This document shows positions 16,024 to 22,679 of a stretch of 32,208 bases of DNA, one piece after another. The translations under genes were made by a program, and so were the position numbers. The notes below the pieces were generated by a model. It made no database searches. It was given only the letters and a program-made list of their open reading frames with translations, and was not told the DNA's origin. The stretch comes from JAZLIT01 sp045617525 (lineage in GTDB: Bacteria > Bacillota > Bacilli > Bacillales_A > Planococcaceae). The stretch lies in contig JAZLIT010000176.1 of the NCBI GenBank assembly GCA_045617525.1, forward strand, positions 1-32,208, in the 5' to 3' direction. Position 1 is the first letter of the stretch; each line of letters starts with the position of its first letter.

Positions 16024-16455
16024 TTATATTTCGTACTCTTTTGTATAGAATATTGCAAAATTCTTCATGCCTTCTTCTCTATGTCTGAATACTTGGCGCT
16101 CGCTATATCCTGCATACTTTGAAATGTCCTCATATGTTTTGCCGAAAATATAATGGTCGCGTAATATATCGCCTTGCACCTTTGGCAGCTTCCACAATAT
16201 GCTCATTGCCTGCATCCTGTCCACGTCCAAGCGGTAGGCATACTCTAACAGGTCATGCTCTAATTGTATTTTGCTTATCATCATTTTTTCGATTTTGCTG
16301 TCATTATCGTGTCCGCTTGCTGGGTTCGGGTTCAGCTTCTGCGTAATGCTGGTCATCATAGTATCTAACATTTCTATCTGCTCTATGTAATTACGCTCGC
16401 GCCTGCTTAAGTTCTTCAAGTTATCCAGAAAGTCGTTTGCCTGCTCCGGTGTCAT
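16024..16455 (-). CDS. Sigma-like late transcription regulator (DUF1492/ArpU/RinA type)
   Basis: 143 residues. The C-terminal 60 residues (QGDILRDHYIFGKTYEDISKYAGYSERQVFRHREEGMKNF) resemble the region 4 HTH of sigma-70-like factors, as in DUF1492/ArpU/RinA regulators that switch on late operons in Firmicute phages. The N-terminal half is helical. It is the last gene of the early operon and directly precedes the candidate late promoter, the usual location for this type. A GGAGGGG site overlaps the preceding gene's end. Confidence 0.82.
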   Translation of the reverse strand: MTPEQANDFLDNLKNLSRRERNYIEQIEMLDTMMTSITQKLNPNPASGHDNDSKIEKMMISKIQLEHDLLEYAYRLDVDRMQAMSILWKLPKVQGDILRDHYIFGKTYEDISKYAGYSERQVFRHREEGMKNFAIFYTKEYEI

Positions 16456-16458
16456 CCA

Positions 16459-16617
16459 TTACCCCTCCTTGATTATGCTTTTGCGGTTTCCGTTTATCTT
16501 GTTAACAATAATTAAAACCTTTGCCTCGTCCTTCCATACGTTCCATACTGTGGCATCATATCCAGCCTTAATAATTAGCTTCTTCTGCTCTTCTGTTGGT
16601 TTTAGTCCGTGTGTCAT
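16459..16617 (-). CDS. Small DUF6906-like protein
   Basis: 52 residues, starting MTHGLKPTEEQKKLIIKAGY, followed by a short VWKDEAKVLIIVNKINGN strand pair. This matches the small family (DUF6906-like) found next to sigma-like late regulators in clostridial phages, in which K-P-T-x-x-Q-K is conserved; the function is unknown. Its ATG has AGGAG upstream and overlaps the stop of the 51-residue gene (ATGA). It ends 3 bp before the regulator start. Confidence 0.7.
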   Translation of the reverse strand: MTHGLKPTEEQKKLIIKAGYDATVWNVWKDEAKVLIIVNKINGNRKSIIKEG

Positions 16618-16769
16618 TTGTTTTCTCCTCTCTGTTTATAATATTCCATAACCTCTCTGATCATGGCGTGCTTTAATAATTCACTGGCAGCAGTTCCTCT
16701 GTTGTGCGCTACCCTGTCCACATACTCGCGGAACTCTTGGCTGCTGTTGTAATATTCCGCTGTTGTCAT
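16614..16769 (-). CDS. Hypothetical 51-residue protein
   Basis: 51 residues from the ATG at 16769, overlapping the stop of the upstream gene and the start of the next by ATGA on both sides. Sequence opens MTTAEYYNSSQEFREYVDRV and is helical throughout. Tight stop-start coupling on both sides is the main evidence that it is translated. No function recognised. Confidence 0.65.
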   Translation of the reverse strand: MTTAEYYNSSQEFREYVDRVAHNRGTAASELLKHAMIREVMEYYKQRGENK

Positions 16770-17059
16770 TTCTCAACCTCCACAATACAGTCGCTAGGAA
16801 TTGGCACTTTTGCGTAATAATGAACTTCTAATTCTTTAAGAATGACATTGTTCACATTTTCAATAAACCAGCCCAATTCCACAAAATCTTCATCTTCAAA
16901 ATAAAATGCTGTGCTTATAGCATGATCATAATGCACGTTATTTGTTTTGCCTGAAAATATAATCAAATACAACTCTTCCGCCTTCGGCTTTATGTATTCA
17001 GGCGATATCCAACTTATTTTTTGCTCAACTATGCAATTTTGCACTTTAATATCTGTCAT
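16766..17059 (-). CDS. Hypothetical 97-residue protein
   Basis: Start chosen at the ATG at 17059, preceded by GAGGTGG; a GTG five codons earlier is less likely. Mixed alpha/beta, acidic, with KPKAEELYLIIFSGKTN, then AFYFEDEDFVELGWFIENV and VHYYAKVPIPSDCIVE near the end. Similar small proteins in phages have alternating beta strands and a final LP-like segment reminiscent of DUF551 domains, but the match is too weak to claim. It overlaps its neighbours on both sides. Confidence 0.65.
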   Translation of the reverse strand: MTDIKVQNCIVEQKISWISPEYIKPKAEELYLIIFSGKTNNVHYDHAISTAFYFEDEDFVELGWFIENVNNVILKELEVHYYAKVPIPSDCIVEVEK

Positions 17060-17255
17060 ATCTTGCCACCTCACAATATGCCTTTAGCTGTTCCAATTCA
17101 TATAGCCTTTGTATTATTGCCATTTTAATCATTTCCTCACGATTGCAACCGATAGTTATTCCCATAGAAACAGATATACATTCATCAAATGTTACTTCAT
17201 CAATTATGCTTTGATATGGTTTGCAACTATCCATAAATTTATCTAAATCAATCAT
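17046..17255 (-). CDS. Hypothetical 69-residue protein
   Basis: 69 residues, helical and acidic, starting MIDLDKFMDSCKPYQSIIDE; the central VSMGITIGCNREEMIKMAII has several Met. It overlaps the upstream gene by 8 bp and the downstream by 14 bp. The ribosome site (GGGGAAGA) is close to ATG. No family recognised. Confidence 0.6.
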   Translation of the reverse strand: MIDLDKFMDSCKPYQSIIDEVTFDECISVSMGITIGCNREEMIKMAIIQRLYELEQLKAYCEVARYDRY

Positions 17256-17583
17256 TCTTCTTCCCCTTTAACTGCTTGCAAGCCACTTTTATGTGTCCTA
17301 AATAAGTGTTCATATACATTGCCCACATTTTCCCATTTCTTCTTGTGTTCTGCTCAAGATACTTTATTTGTTCTTTCATTCTTTCATCTGCCAACTGATA
17401 TATTTCATCAATAGCATCTGCCCTTATAGCCTTTATATCATCAGCACTTACCTTGTGAATGCAACTCTCGCACATTGCTTTATGCTCTGCTTCTGCATCT
17501 GCTCTGCCTTTGTTATAAGCATCAACTGTGTTTTGAATTGCATTTGCATCTAACATCTGTGCTATCTCTTGATATTTACTCAT
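17248..17583 (-). CDS. Hypothetical protein with IRADAIDE module
   Basis: 111 residues. The central KAIRADAIDEIYQLADERMKEQ is a helix also found, slightly changed, in the proteins at 17765-17989 and 17979-18404. Around it are a helical N-terminus with two Cys (CESC, residues about 38-41) and a basic C-terminus (KQLKGKKND). The shared module suggests a family that is shuffled or duplicated within this cluster; function unknown. The start overlaps the stop of the Cys-rich 55-residue gene. Confidence 0.65.
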   Translation of the reverse strand: MSKYQEIAQMLDANAIQNTVDAYNKGRADAEAEHKAMCESCIHKVSADDIKAIRADAIDEIYQLADERMKEQIKYLEQNTRRNGKMWAMYMNTYLGHIKVACKQLKGKKND

Positions 17584-17747
17584 TTATTCTCCTTTTCTAG
17601 AATCATGGAATGTGATTTTAACTCCAAATATAATTCAAATAATTCGCACCCATCACAGGCAACACCTTTTTGAGAATATTCTTCTTTCAATGGGCATATA
17701 TGCCTATCTAACAATCCACACTTTTTTCTATTCAACAAATCACTCAT
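17580..17747 (-). CDS. Small Cys-containing protein, possible Zn-binding
   Basis: 55 residues, ATG at 17747, stop overlapping the next start. Four Cys at 10, 19, 31 and 34 (ending CDGCELFELY) could bind one zinc ion; the second half is a helix. Ribosome site AAGGAGAAG before ATG. No known family; part of a cluster of short early genes. Confidence 0.6.
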   Translation of the reverse strand: MSDLLNRKKCGLLDRHICPLKEEYSQKGVACDGCELFELYLELKSHSMILEKENK

Positions 17748-17764
17748 TTCTTCTCCTTAAAATT

Positions 17765-17989
17765 CTATCTCTTTAACTGTTCCATCTCATTGAGTGCAAC
17801 CATATATTCATGACATTTTGTCTTACCATCTCTCGCCATTGCATCTAGCAATATCTGTTTACATTCATCAATCGCATCTGCCCTAACTATTGCATCACGC
17901 GTTTCAACCCACTTATCCCATCCATCTACAACATCGTCATCAAAGAATGGTGTTGGCTTTGCGTTTTTTAGTTTGTCTTTAAGACTCAT
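17765..17989 (-). CDS. Hypothetical protein with VRADAIDE module
   Basis: 74 residues. It opens MSLKDKLKNAKPTPFFDDDV, then VRADAIDECKQILLDAMARD, the shared module of this cluster, then a C-terminal helix. AAAGGAG before ATG. It overlaps the upstream gene by 11 bp. No function known. Confidence 0.62.
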   Translation of the reverse strand: MSLKDKLKNAKPTPFFDDDVVDGWDKWVETRDAIVRADAIDECKQILLDAMARDGKTKCHEYMVALNEMEQLKR

Positions 17990-18404
17990 TCTTTTTCTCC
18001 TTTATGTCTTCAATCAACTCAATTGCATCCATATAACCAATCTTTATATCTTCAATCTTCAGTTCATCTTCTGAAATTGCTCTATCAACACTAGAATAGT
18101 ATTTCTTCAAATGATTTAATATTTTTTGTTTGTATTCATCAATAGCATCTACCCTTATCTGCTCATCATGTTCTTTCTTAAAGGCACATTCGGCTTGTCT
18201 TTCATCGTGCATCTCTGCTATTTCTGCTCTTAATTGTTTTAGTTCTTCAAGCCACTCTGCAAGCTGTTCGTGTTCCTCGGCACAAAATCTGCACTCTGCA
18301 TACTCTTTAGCATATAAACCATTATCATCAGCATACATACTTGCATCTCTATACTTTTCTTCTGCCACTTCTCTTGCGTGTGCAATTGCCTCATCCAATG
18401 TCAT
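17979..18404 (-). CDS. Hypothetical coiled-coil protein with IRVDAIDE module
   Basis: 141 residues, mostly helical and highly charged. The N-terminus MTLDEAIAHAREVAEEKY is followed by CRFCAEEHEQLAEWLEELKQLR, a common element of clostridial phage early proteins, in which C-x2-C and H may bind metal. The QIRVDAIDEYKQKILNHL module occurs near residue 100. Its start has GAGGTGGTAAGG and overlaps the stop of the upstream gene. Function unknown. Confidence 0.65.
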   Translation of the reverse strand: MTLDEAIAHAREVAEEKYRDASMYADDNGLYAKEYAECRFCAEEHEQLAEWLEELKQLRAEIAEMHDERQAECAFKKEHDEQIRVDAIDEYKQKILNHLKKYYSSVDRAISEDELKIEDIKIGYMDAIELIEDIKEKKNES

Positions 18405-18637
18405 TCCTTACCACCTCGCTTAACTATCTCAATTGCTTTATCCAACCAACATTTACGCTCATAAGCACCACTTGCACATTCTATGCTTTCCAATTCTTCC
18501 ACAATCTTATCTATATCATAGGCTGTTGGAGTTTTATCTATCTGACCAAGCATCCAAATGACGCCGTCACAAAATTCTTTTGACTTCCCTTGAAGAGATA
18601 TCACTTCAAATGCCTCTGCATCAATTAATCGAGCCAT
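18401..18637 (-). CDS. Hypothetical MARLIDAEAF-type protein
   Basis: 78 residues from the ATG at 18637, preceded by AAAGGAAAG; the frame is open a further 23 codons upstream but without a good start. The opening MARLIDAEAF is the signature start of a very common group of small phage and prophage proteins (M-x-R-L-I-D-A-D/E), whose role is unknown. Residues 24-60 contain CDGVIWMLGQIDKTPTAYDI. Its end overlaps the next gene. Confidence 0.68.
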   Translation of the reverse strand: MARLIDAEAFEVISLQGKSKEFCDGVIWMLGQIDKTPTAYDIDKIVEELESIECASGAYERKCWLDKAIEIVKRGGKE

Positions 18638-18718
18638 ATTTTCTTTCCTTTCTAAATAATCTGTGTCCTCTATCCCCTCGATAATGAATGAATAAAGGGC
18701 AAACAATATAATATATAA

Positions 18719-18826
18719 TTACATCAACCAAACTATGATTCCCATTCCTTGTCCTCCTGTTATTACTTCATCATTGTATATTTCATTTATATTTTCTATC
18801 AATGTATCTGCATCAATTATTCTCAT
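18719..18826 (-). CDS. 35-residue MRIIDADTL-type protein, perhaps shortened
   Basis: The ATG at 18826 has a GGAGGAAG site 4-8 bases upstream and opens MRIIDADTLIENINEIYND, the same start signature as the gene at 18637-18401, then GGQGMGIIVWLM and stop. Members of this group are usually 60-130 residues, so it may be a truncated copy. The 80 bp after it to the next start are AT-rich and hold no other gene. Confidence 0.5.
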   Translation of the reverse strand: MRIIDADTLIENINEIYNDEVITGGQGMGIIVWLM

Positions 18827-18827
18827 G

Positions 18828-19082
18828 TTACTTCCTCCCATAGTTCCGCCTGCATAGCAACCAGTCCAGCGACACTCCGAAATGGTCTGCTATTGCTATT
18901 GCGTGCTTTGTCTTTATGTCTATTTCATAATTTAGCCAATAATAAACCGTTTTACGCTCAACCTTGCATACTCTGGCAATATCGCAGCAGTTCTCGTTCT
19001 TCTCCTGCATAAGCTGGTCTAAACGCTCTGGGAACGTGTCGCGGGTGTAATATCGGCCATGCGCTACATATCCTCTGCTCAT
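18828..19082 (-). CDS. XRE-family HTH DNA-binding protein
   Basis: 84 residues. The segment from about 20 to 78 (PERLDQLMQEKNENCCDIAR, then VERKTVYYWLNYE and KHAIAIADHFGVSLDWLL) is a Cro/CI-type helix-turn-helix, ending with the typical FGVSLDWLL helix. No other domain. It overlaps the upstream gene (ATGA). Role unknown: a second-level early regulator or a modulator of late gene timing, given its place in the middle of the early operon. Confidence 0.8.
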   Translation of the reverse strand: MSRGYVAHGRYYTRDTFPERLDQLMQEKNENCCDIARVCKVERKTVYYWLNYEIDIKTKHAIAIADHFGVSLDWLLCRRNYGRK

Positions 19083-19636
19083 TCATCCTCCAATAAACCA
19101 AAGCAGCCGTTTTCGTCTCTTGTCAGTCTCACGCGTGCTATATCCTCGCAGGCTGCCTTTAACTTCTTGCGGTCTCTGCCGTATTCGTCTTTTATCTCTT
19201 CCACCTGTTGCAAAAATCTTTGTGTGCGCTCAAGCCCGAACTTCTCACGACGATATAAAGCTAATATTATGGATCCTGTGACAATAGGTTGCAGCCATTT
19301 TTTCTGCTGCTGCCTTATGTATATTAGCTGTGCTCTTGTTGGTCGTCTGTGGTTCCATACCTTCTCGTTAAGATATGGCAAATTCTCCCAGCTCTTGCCG
19401 TCTCCGTTCTGAAGCTCTATACCTGTTTCTTCCTGCACCATTTGCACCATGCTTTTTTCATTCGTGGCGCTGCATTCGTTCCAGATTTCCTGCGATACCT
19501 CAAAAAGTCGTCTTATTCTTACTTTGCCCCATCCCCAGTGGCGCTTTAGTGCTATTGCCGCTGCCGAGTAGGTACAATCGCACACTCTGTCCGCTTCTAT
19601 GTCAAGCTCAAGCTCTGCCTTCTTTAATGCGTCCAT
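19079..19636 (-). CDS. Conserved hypothetical phage protein
   Basis: 185 residues, helical, with CDCTYSAAAIALKRHWGWGK near residue 18-37 and LFEVSQEIWNECS next. The middle (QLIYIRQQQKKWLQPIVTGS) and the C-terminus with RKKLKAACEDIARVRLTRDE are basic. Similar proteins are common in early operons of clostridial phages; no function is known to me. The ATG has AAAGGAGGGG and lies within the stop of the upstream small gene region. Confidence 0.68.
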   Translation of the reverse strand: MDALKKAELELDIEADRVCDCTYSAAAIALKRHWGWGKVRIRRLFEVSQEIWNECSATNEKSMVQMVQEETGIELQNGDGKSWENLPYLNEKVWNHRRPTRAQLIYIRQQQKKWLQPIVTGSIILALYRREKFGLERTQRFLQQVEEIKDEYGRDRKKLKAACEDIARVRLTRDENGCFGLLEDE

Positions 19637-19647
19637 TTGCCCCTCCT

Positions 19648-19770
19648 TTATTTCAAGTCGTCCTCTTCCAGATCTTCTTCATCTTTGCCTATTAGTCCAC
19701 ACACTATAATGCACAAATTGAACACCATAATAAACAAAACAATGACTGCACAAATAATTGATAGTGTCAT
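19648..19770 (-). CDS. 40-residue single-span membrane protein
   Basis: ATG at 19770 with GGAGGAAG upstream. Residues 3-27 form one hydrophobic span (LSIICAVIVLFIMVFNLC) followed by the acidic tail GKDEEDLEEDDLK. It fits a membrane anchor with the charged end in the cytoplasm. Stop and start overlap the upstream gene (ATGA). Function unknown; early phage membrane peptides may affect host division or superinfection. Confidence 0.62.
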   Translation of the reverse strand: MTLSIICAVIVLFIMVFNLCIIVCGLIGKDEEDLEEDDLK

Positions 19771-19964
19771 TTTTCTTCCTCCAGCTTTATTTTTATAACC
19801 TTAAAACGCCCCTGACCTTTTAATGCTCTTCTTATCGTCTTAAATGACATGCGCTGCAGCTTTACAAGTTCGGTCTGTGTCTCTGCTATGGCCAGCGGTA
19901 GCTCATATTTGTCATTTGTGACCAGCATATAATATTCTTTAGGCTTTCTTTTGTACTTTGCCAC
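19767..19964 (-). CDS. Hypothetical small basic protein (GTG start)
   Basis: 65 residues from GTG at 19964, chosen because a strong GGAGGG lies 6 bases upstream; the longer open frame back to 20045 overlaps most of the previous gene and is unlikely. The sequence AKYKRKPKEYYMLVTNDKYE followed by AIAETQTELVKLQ and a basic end is typical of short early phage proteins in which each line of strand-helix-helix resembles a small DNA-binding fold, perhaps HTH (TELVKLQRMSFKTIRRALKG). Function unproven. Confidence 0.62.
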   Translation of the reverse strand: MAKYKRKPKEYYMLVTNDKYELPLAIAETQTELVKLQRMSFKTIRRALKGQGRFKVIKIKLEEEK

Positions 19965-20124
19965 GGTTCGCCCTCCGTTCTGCATCTTTGCGGTGCTTGT
20001 ATTCCAGGCGCGCCTCTTTATGTCTGTAATAGTTCTCCCTGTCATTGGCTCTTACCTGCTCAAGGTTCTTCTGTCTGTACTCTCGCATATAAGCGTTACG
20101 CTTTAGCCTTTGCTCTTCGGTCAT
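19939..20124 (-). CDS. Small highly basic helical protein
   Basis: 61 residues, a single charged helix: opening MTEEQRLKRNAYMREYRQKN, then ENYYRHKEARLEYKHRKD. Such R/K/E/Y-rich short proteins are frequent in Firmicute phage early operons; a nucleic-acid-binding role is plausible. Overlaps the upstream gene by ATGA and the GTG-start gene by 26 bp. Confidence 0.65.
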   Translation of the reverse strand: MTEEQRLKRNAYMREYRQKNLEQVRANDRENYYRHKEARLEYKHRKDAERRANRGKVQKKA

Positions 20125-20246
20125 TCCTTCTCCTTTCGCTCTTTAAAATTGATACATTGCGCTGGGTTAATTGCTCCCTTGCACTTGATCACATGCTCGC
20201 AGTGTACGCAGTTAATATTCTTCTTCAGTTTCGGTTCTTCCTTCAT
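20121..20246 (-). CDS. 41-residue Cys-rich protein
   Basis: ATG at 20246 lies inside the end of the upstream gene with GAGG before it; stop overlaps the next ATG. Four Cys at 13, 16, 22 and 31 (INCVHCEHVIKCKG, then PAQCINF) plus H15 and H18 suggest a tiny zinc-binding domain of a kind common in phage early regions. Fills the interval between the two flanking genes exactly. Confidence 0.6.
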   Translation of the reverse strand: MKEEPKLKKNINCVHCEHVIKCKGAINPAQCINFKERKEKE

Positions 20247-21090
20247 CCTCTTTTTCCTCTTCTTCAAGCTTCCACTTGGTAACAACTTTGCGTCCTATAT
20301 CAAACGGCATATTATGCCATTCAACCTTCCCATTTTTCCACCAACCTTTACACCTTCCAGTGCTATCGTTCTTTTGTTCTCTGGTCCATGTATATTCAAA
20401 CAAACAATATGCTCCTTCTGGCGGTTGTTCTGATATATCGTGCCATAACGATGGCTCTTTTGTTCCGTGGCATCTTGCACCGCATCCGCTAATTTCACAC
20501 ACACAGCAGCAGGTGCGCGGGCATTGTATGTCGTCCAAAGTGTCTGCTATCTTGTGCAGCTCCTCTTTGTTGCATTTATGCTTTGAATAAATACACACGC
20601 CATGCTCTCGCATTTCCTCTTTTTCGATATACGCCTTTATCTTTTGCACTGCTTCTTCTATGCTTGTTGCTGGAACTCCACAGCCAGCAGTTCCCTTCTG
20701 CACTCCAACACTTAAGAAGCGTGCGCCATCATATACCCCCTCGGCAAAATGGTCAAAATATAAATCAATACTGAAGCCTTTATGCTTTGCTCTGTATTCT
20801 TCATGGTCCCAACCTTCCATTTGGGGGCTAGGTGTAAATGTTATGTTCAACTCATTGCCTACAATTTCCGCAGCCTTTGAAATGGTCATAGTTTCAAAAT
20901 CTGGCATGTTTAATTTTTTCCAGTCGTTCCATAGCAGTTCACAGCCACAATATGGGCATTCTTTGATTAGATCATCAAGGCAGGCGTTACAGTCTGGGCA
21001 GTAGCCGTCATCCATTAAGCCCTTAACTATTACCTCTTTAGGTCTCAAATAGTCATATATGCTCATTTGTCCTTTTAGTTGGTCATCCAT
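20212..21090 (-). CDS. Zinc-ribbon protein with C-terminal DUF551-like domain
   Basis: 292 residues from the ATG at 21090 (AAGGAGA upstream, overlapping the previous stop). Domains: MSIYDYLRP near the start, a zinc ribbon CPDC...CPYCGCEL around residues 31-52, a middle alpha/beta region with FSIDLYFDHFAEGVYDGARF, a Cys-rich part CPRTCCCVCEISGCGARC near 190-210, and a C-terminal WHDISEQPPEGAYCLFEY...VTKWKL like DUF551. At least two metal-binding clusters are therefore present. No enzymatic function can be named; related composite proteins recur in clostridial phages. Confidence 0.7.
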   Translation of the reverse strand: MDDQLKGQMSIYDYLRPKEVIVKGLMDDGYCPDCNACLDDLIKECPYCGCELLWNDWKKLNMPDFETMTISKAAEIVGNELNITFTPSPQMEGWDHEEYRAKHKGFSIDLYFDHFAEGVYDGARFLSVGVQKGTAGCGVPATSIEEAVQKIKAYIEKEEMREHGVCIYSKHKCNKEELHKIADTLDDIQCPRTCCCVCEISGCGARCHGTKEPSLWHDISEQPPEGAYCLFEYTWTREQKNDSTGRCKGWWKNGKVEWHNMPFDIGRKVVTKWKLEEEEKEDEGRTETEEEY

Positions 21091-21500
21091 CAGCCTGTCT
21101 CCTTCTGTCTCCTCATGGTCTGCAATGCTTGCCACTGTCCGTAGGTCATGCCGTGCTCTAGCGCTTCCTTCTGGAACTCGTCAATGCTCTTTATCTTCTC
21201 AGGCTTAATAATTGCCTTAGGTTCAGCTTGAGGCTTCTTATGCGTTGCGTATTCCTCACGCTGTTTTTCTTTGCGTTCCTCGTCTCTGCATTCTTCACAC
21301 CTTCCACGTATCAACCGCTCTGTATCTTTTCCACACTTTGGGCAGTTCATGTCTTCTCCCTCTTTGCACATATAATCAGCTAAAAGCTGGTAACGCCTCT
21401 CTAGGTCCTTTTTTTCTGTTTCAAGCTGTTTTATTTTTTGCTCTATTGTTTCAAGGCGATATATAACAGCTTCTTTCAGTTCCTGTTCAAGTTCTGTCAT
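21090..21500 (-). CDS. Coiled-coil zinc-finger protein
   Basis: 136 residues. Residues 1-42 form a coiled coil (LETIEQKIKQLETEKKDLE), followed by a Cys4 finger MNCPKCGKD...GRCEECRDE around 51-72, then a charged linker and a C-terminal helical part with SIDEFQKEALEHGMTYGQWQA. That last part resembles the ends of phage proteins associated with replication modules. It starts inside the stop of the replication protein gene (ATGA). Possibly a helper of the DUF6291 protein; unproven. Confidence 0.65.
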   Translation of the reverse strand: MTELEQELKEAVIYRLETIEQKIKQLETEKKDLERRYQLLADYMCKEGEDMNCPKCGKDTERLIRGRCEECRDEERKEKQREEYATHKKPQAEPKAIIKPEKIKSIDEFQKEALEHGMTYGQWQALQTMRRQKETG

Positions 21501-22015
21501 ATTGTCCCTTTTAACCTCTCAATTTCTTCAAGACGTTTTTGTCTTAATTGTTCAAATTCACTTTCAGGTGCAAATGATAGCTTGATTTTTTTATGCGACG
21601 CCCCCAAAGCATTGTCATTTACATTTACATTTTCATTATCATTTACATTCTCATTATCATTATCATTTACATTTACATTTACATTAGGGGTTTTTATTTT
21701 TTCCCCTATGGGGTTTTTATTAATATCCCCAGTGGGGTTTTTGTTAATATCCCCAGTGGGGTTTTTATTCTTCTTTGGTCTGCCTCCTAGCTTTCCATAT
21801 TCAGCCCCTTTTTTGCCATCTTCAAAGCGCTTGTTATTTGCATCAATTTGTGGCTTAACCATTCCAAACGCCATTGAAGCAGGAAACTGTAAAGGCATTT
21901 CTTTTTCATTCAGTGCATATTCGCATAACGCCTCCAAGAACTGCAGCTTTGCTTCTGGCGGCATGTCTTTTATAGGCTCGTAAAAACTGCGATAAAATAC
22001 AAAACTGTCTCTCAT
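21497..22015 (-). CDS. DUF6291-type replication-associated protein
   Basis: 172 residues. Residues 1-65 (MRDSFVFYRSFYEPIKDMPP, LQFLEALCEYALNE, MVKPQIDANNKRFE) are the DUF6291 domain, found with DnaD-type primosome genes. Then GGRPKKNK, three copies of NKNPTGDI-like octapeptides (84-103), a low-complexity Asn-Val/Asn-Asp run (111-135) and a charged C-terminus. It is presumed to be the phage's initiator or origin protein. The repeated DNA inside it looks like iterons. No DnaD, helicase or helicase loader is recognised elsewhere in the window, so host factors are probably recruited. Confidence 0.72.
   Translation of the reverse strand: MRDSFVFYRSFYEPIKDMPPEAKLQFLEALCEYALNEKEMPLQFPASMAFGMVKPQIDANNKRFEDGKKGAEYGKLGGRPKKNKNPTGDINKNPTGDINKNPIGEKIKTPNVNVNVNDNDNENVNDNENVNVNDNALGASHKKIKLSFAPESEFEQLRQKRLEEIERLKGTI
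21611..21685 (-). repeat. Hexamer repeats in the replication gene (AATGTA/AATGAT)
   Basis: About 12 tandem hexamers of AATGTA, AATGAT or AATGA(A/G) on the minus strand, coding Asn-Val, Asn-Asp and Asn-Glu pairs. AT-rich and repetitive; could be a DNA unwinding element next to the 24-bp repeats. Confidence 0.8.
21697..21766. repeat. Three 24-bp iterons with CCCC-N3-GGGG palindromes
   Basis: Palindromes CCCCTATGGGG (21703-21713), CCCCAGTGGGG (21727-21737) and CCCCAGTGGGG (21751-21761) recur with an exact 24-bp period, separated by an almost identical TTTTT(A/G)TTAATAT-type segment. As codons they give the NKNPTGDI repeats. The fixed phase and internal dyads suit binding sites for a replication initiator. 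Confidence 0.85.
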
Positions 22016-22296
22016 GCCTGCCCCCCTTTCAAATATTGGCGCACCGCTCTTAATGCCAGCGCATGACGCTTTAGTCTGCTTTCCTCTTGCTTCTTCCAGC
22101 GCTCAATAAGTGCTCTGTCTTCTTCGGTTGGTCTGAAATAACCTGCGCCATCCTGCATATTCAAAATAACTGTGCTTCGCCTTGCCTCGCTGATCTGTGC
22201 GCGTACCGTTCTTGTGTCTTGACTGGTTAACGCTGCCAATTCGTCAGCAGTTAATGCCTTTTCGTGTCCTTCTGGGATAAAATCTGCAATGTTCAT
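22012..22296 (-). CDS. Small HTH protein of the replication module
   Basis: 94 residues. ALTADELAALTSQDTRTVRA gives a helix-turn-helix, followed by QISEARRSTVILNMQDGAGYF, the wing and recognition pattern of small winged-helix phage proteins, then a PTEEDRALIERWKKQEESRLKR helix. Start supported by GGAGG. It overlaps the DUF6291 gene by 4 bp, suggesting joint use in replication initiation or its control. Confidence 0.72.
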   Translation of the reverse strand: MNIADFIPEGHEKALTADELAALTSQDTRTVRAQISEARRSTVILNMQDGAGYFRPTEEDRALIERWKKQEESRLKRHALALRAVRQYLKGGQA

Positions 22297-22613
22297 AGTT
22301 TAGCCTCCATATACAGGCGCATGAAGTCTTCGGCTTCCATGATTACAACCCACTCGCAGTCGTTCTTCCTGTGCCACACTGTCGGAATTTCGCCGTTTTT
22401 GGCGTCATTCTTGCTTTGTGCCATTGCATCGTATAAATGCAAAGCTTCTGTTCTTTTAACCTCTATATGCACGCCAGGAAGCCCTAAAACGTCAGCGTCT
22501 CCATTTGCCCCGCAATACTGCTGCCCGCGTCTTCCGTCATAACCATGTTCGCACAGGATGGCTGCCACTTCACGCTCTCCGCGTTTTCCTTTTTCTCTGC
22601 TCAACTTTCCCAC
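22293..22613 (-). CDS. PD-(D/E)XK nuclease, Holliday junction resolvase-like
   Basis: 106 residues from a GTG start with AAAGGAG seven bases upstream. MGKLSREKGKRGEREVAAIL, then GDADVLGLPGVHIEVKRTE: the acids at E13/E15, D39/D41 and the E51-V-K53 form the active site typical of the PD-(D/E)XK fold of Hjc-like resolvases. It probably resolves recombination intermediates made by the ERF protein encoded upstream. A stable hairpin lies directly before its ribosome site. Confidence 0.85.
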   Translation of the reverse strand: MGKLSREKGKRGEREVAAILCEHGYDGRRGQQYCGANGDADVLGLPGVHIEVKRTEALHLYDAMAQSKNDAKNGEIPTVWHRKNDCEWVVIMEAEDFMRLYMEAKL

Positions 22614-22627
22614 TTTTTCTCCTTTCC

Positions 22628-22646
22628 GCGGGCTTGTCGGGCCCGC
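22628..22646 (-). promoter_or_regulatory. Hairpin before the nuclease ribosome site
   Basis: Minus strand GCGGGC (22646-22641) and GCCCGC (22633-22628), loop CCGACAA, without a T-run and followed immediately by GGAAAGGAG. It could restrict translation, protect the mRNA end or mark RNA processing. Confidence 0.5.
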
Positions 22647-22679
22647 TGGTGGTCTCTGTGAAATATTTACAAAATAGAC

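Noticed and set aside
21697..21766. CRISPR-like array
   Set aside because: The repeats are in coding phase, contain no variable spacers and keep the same intervening sequence; iterons or a coding repeat fit better.
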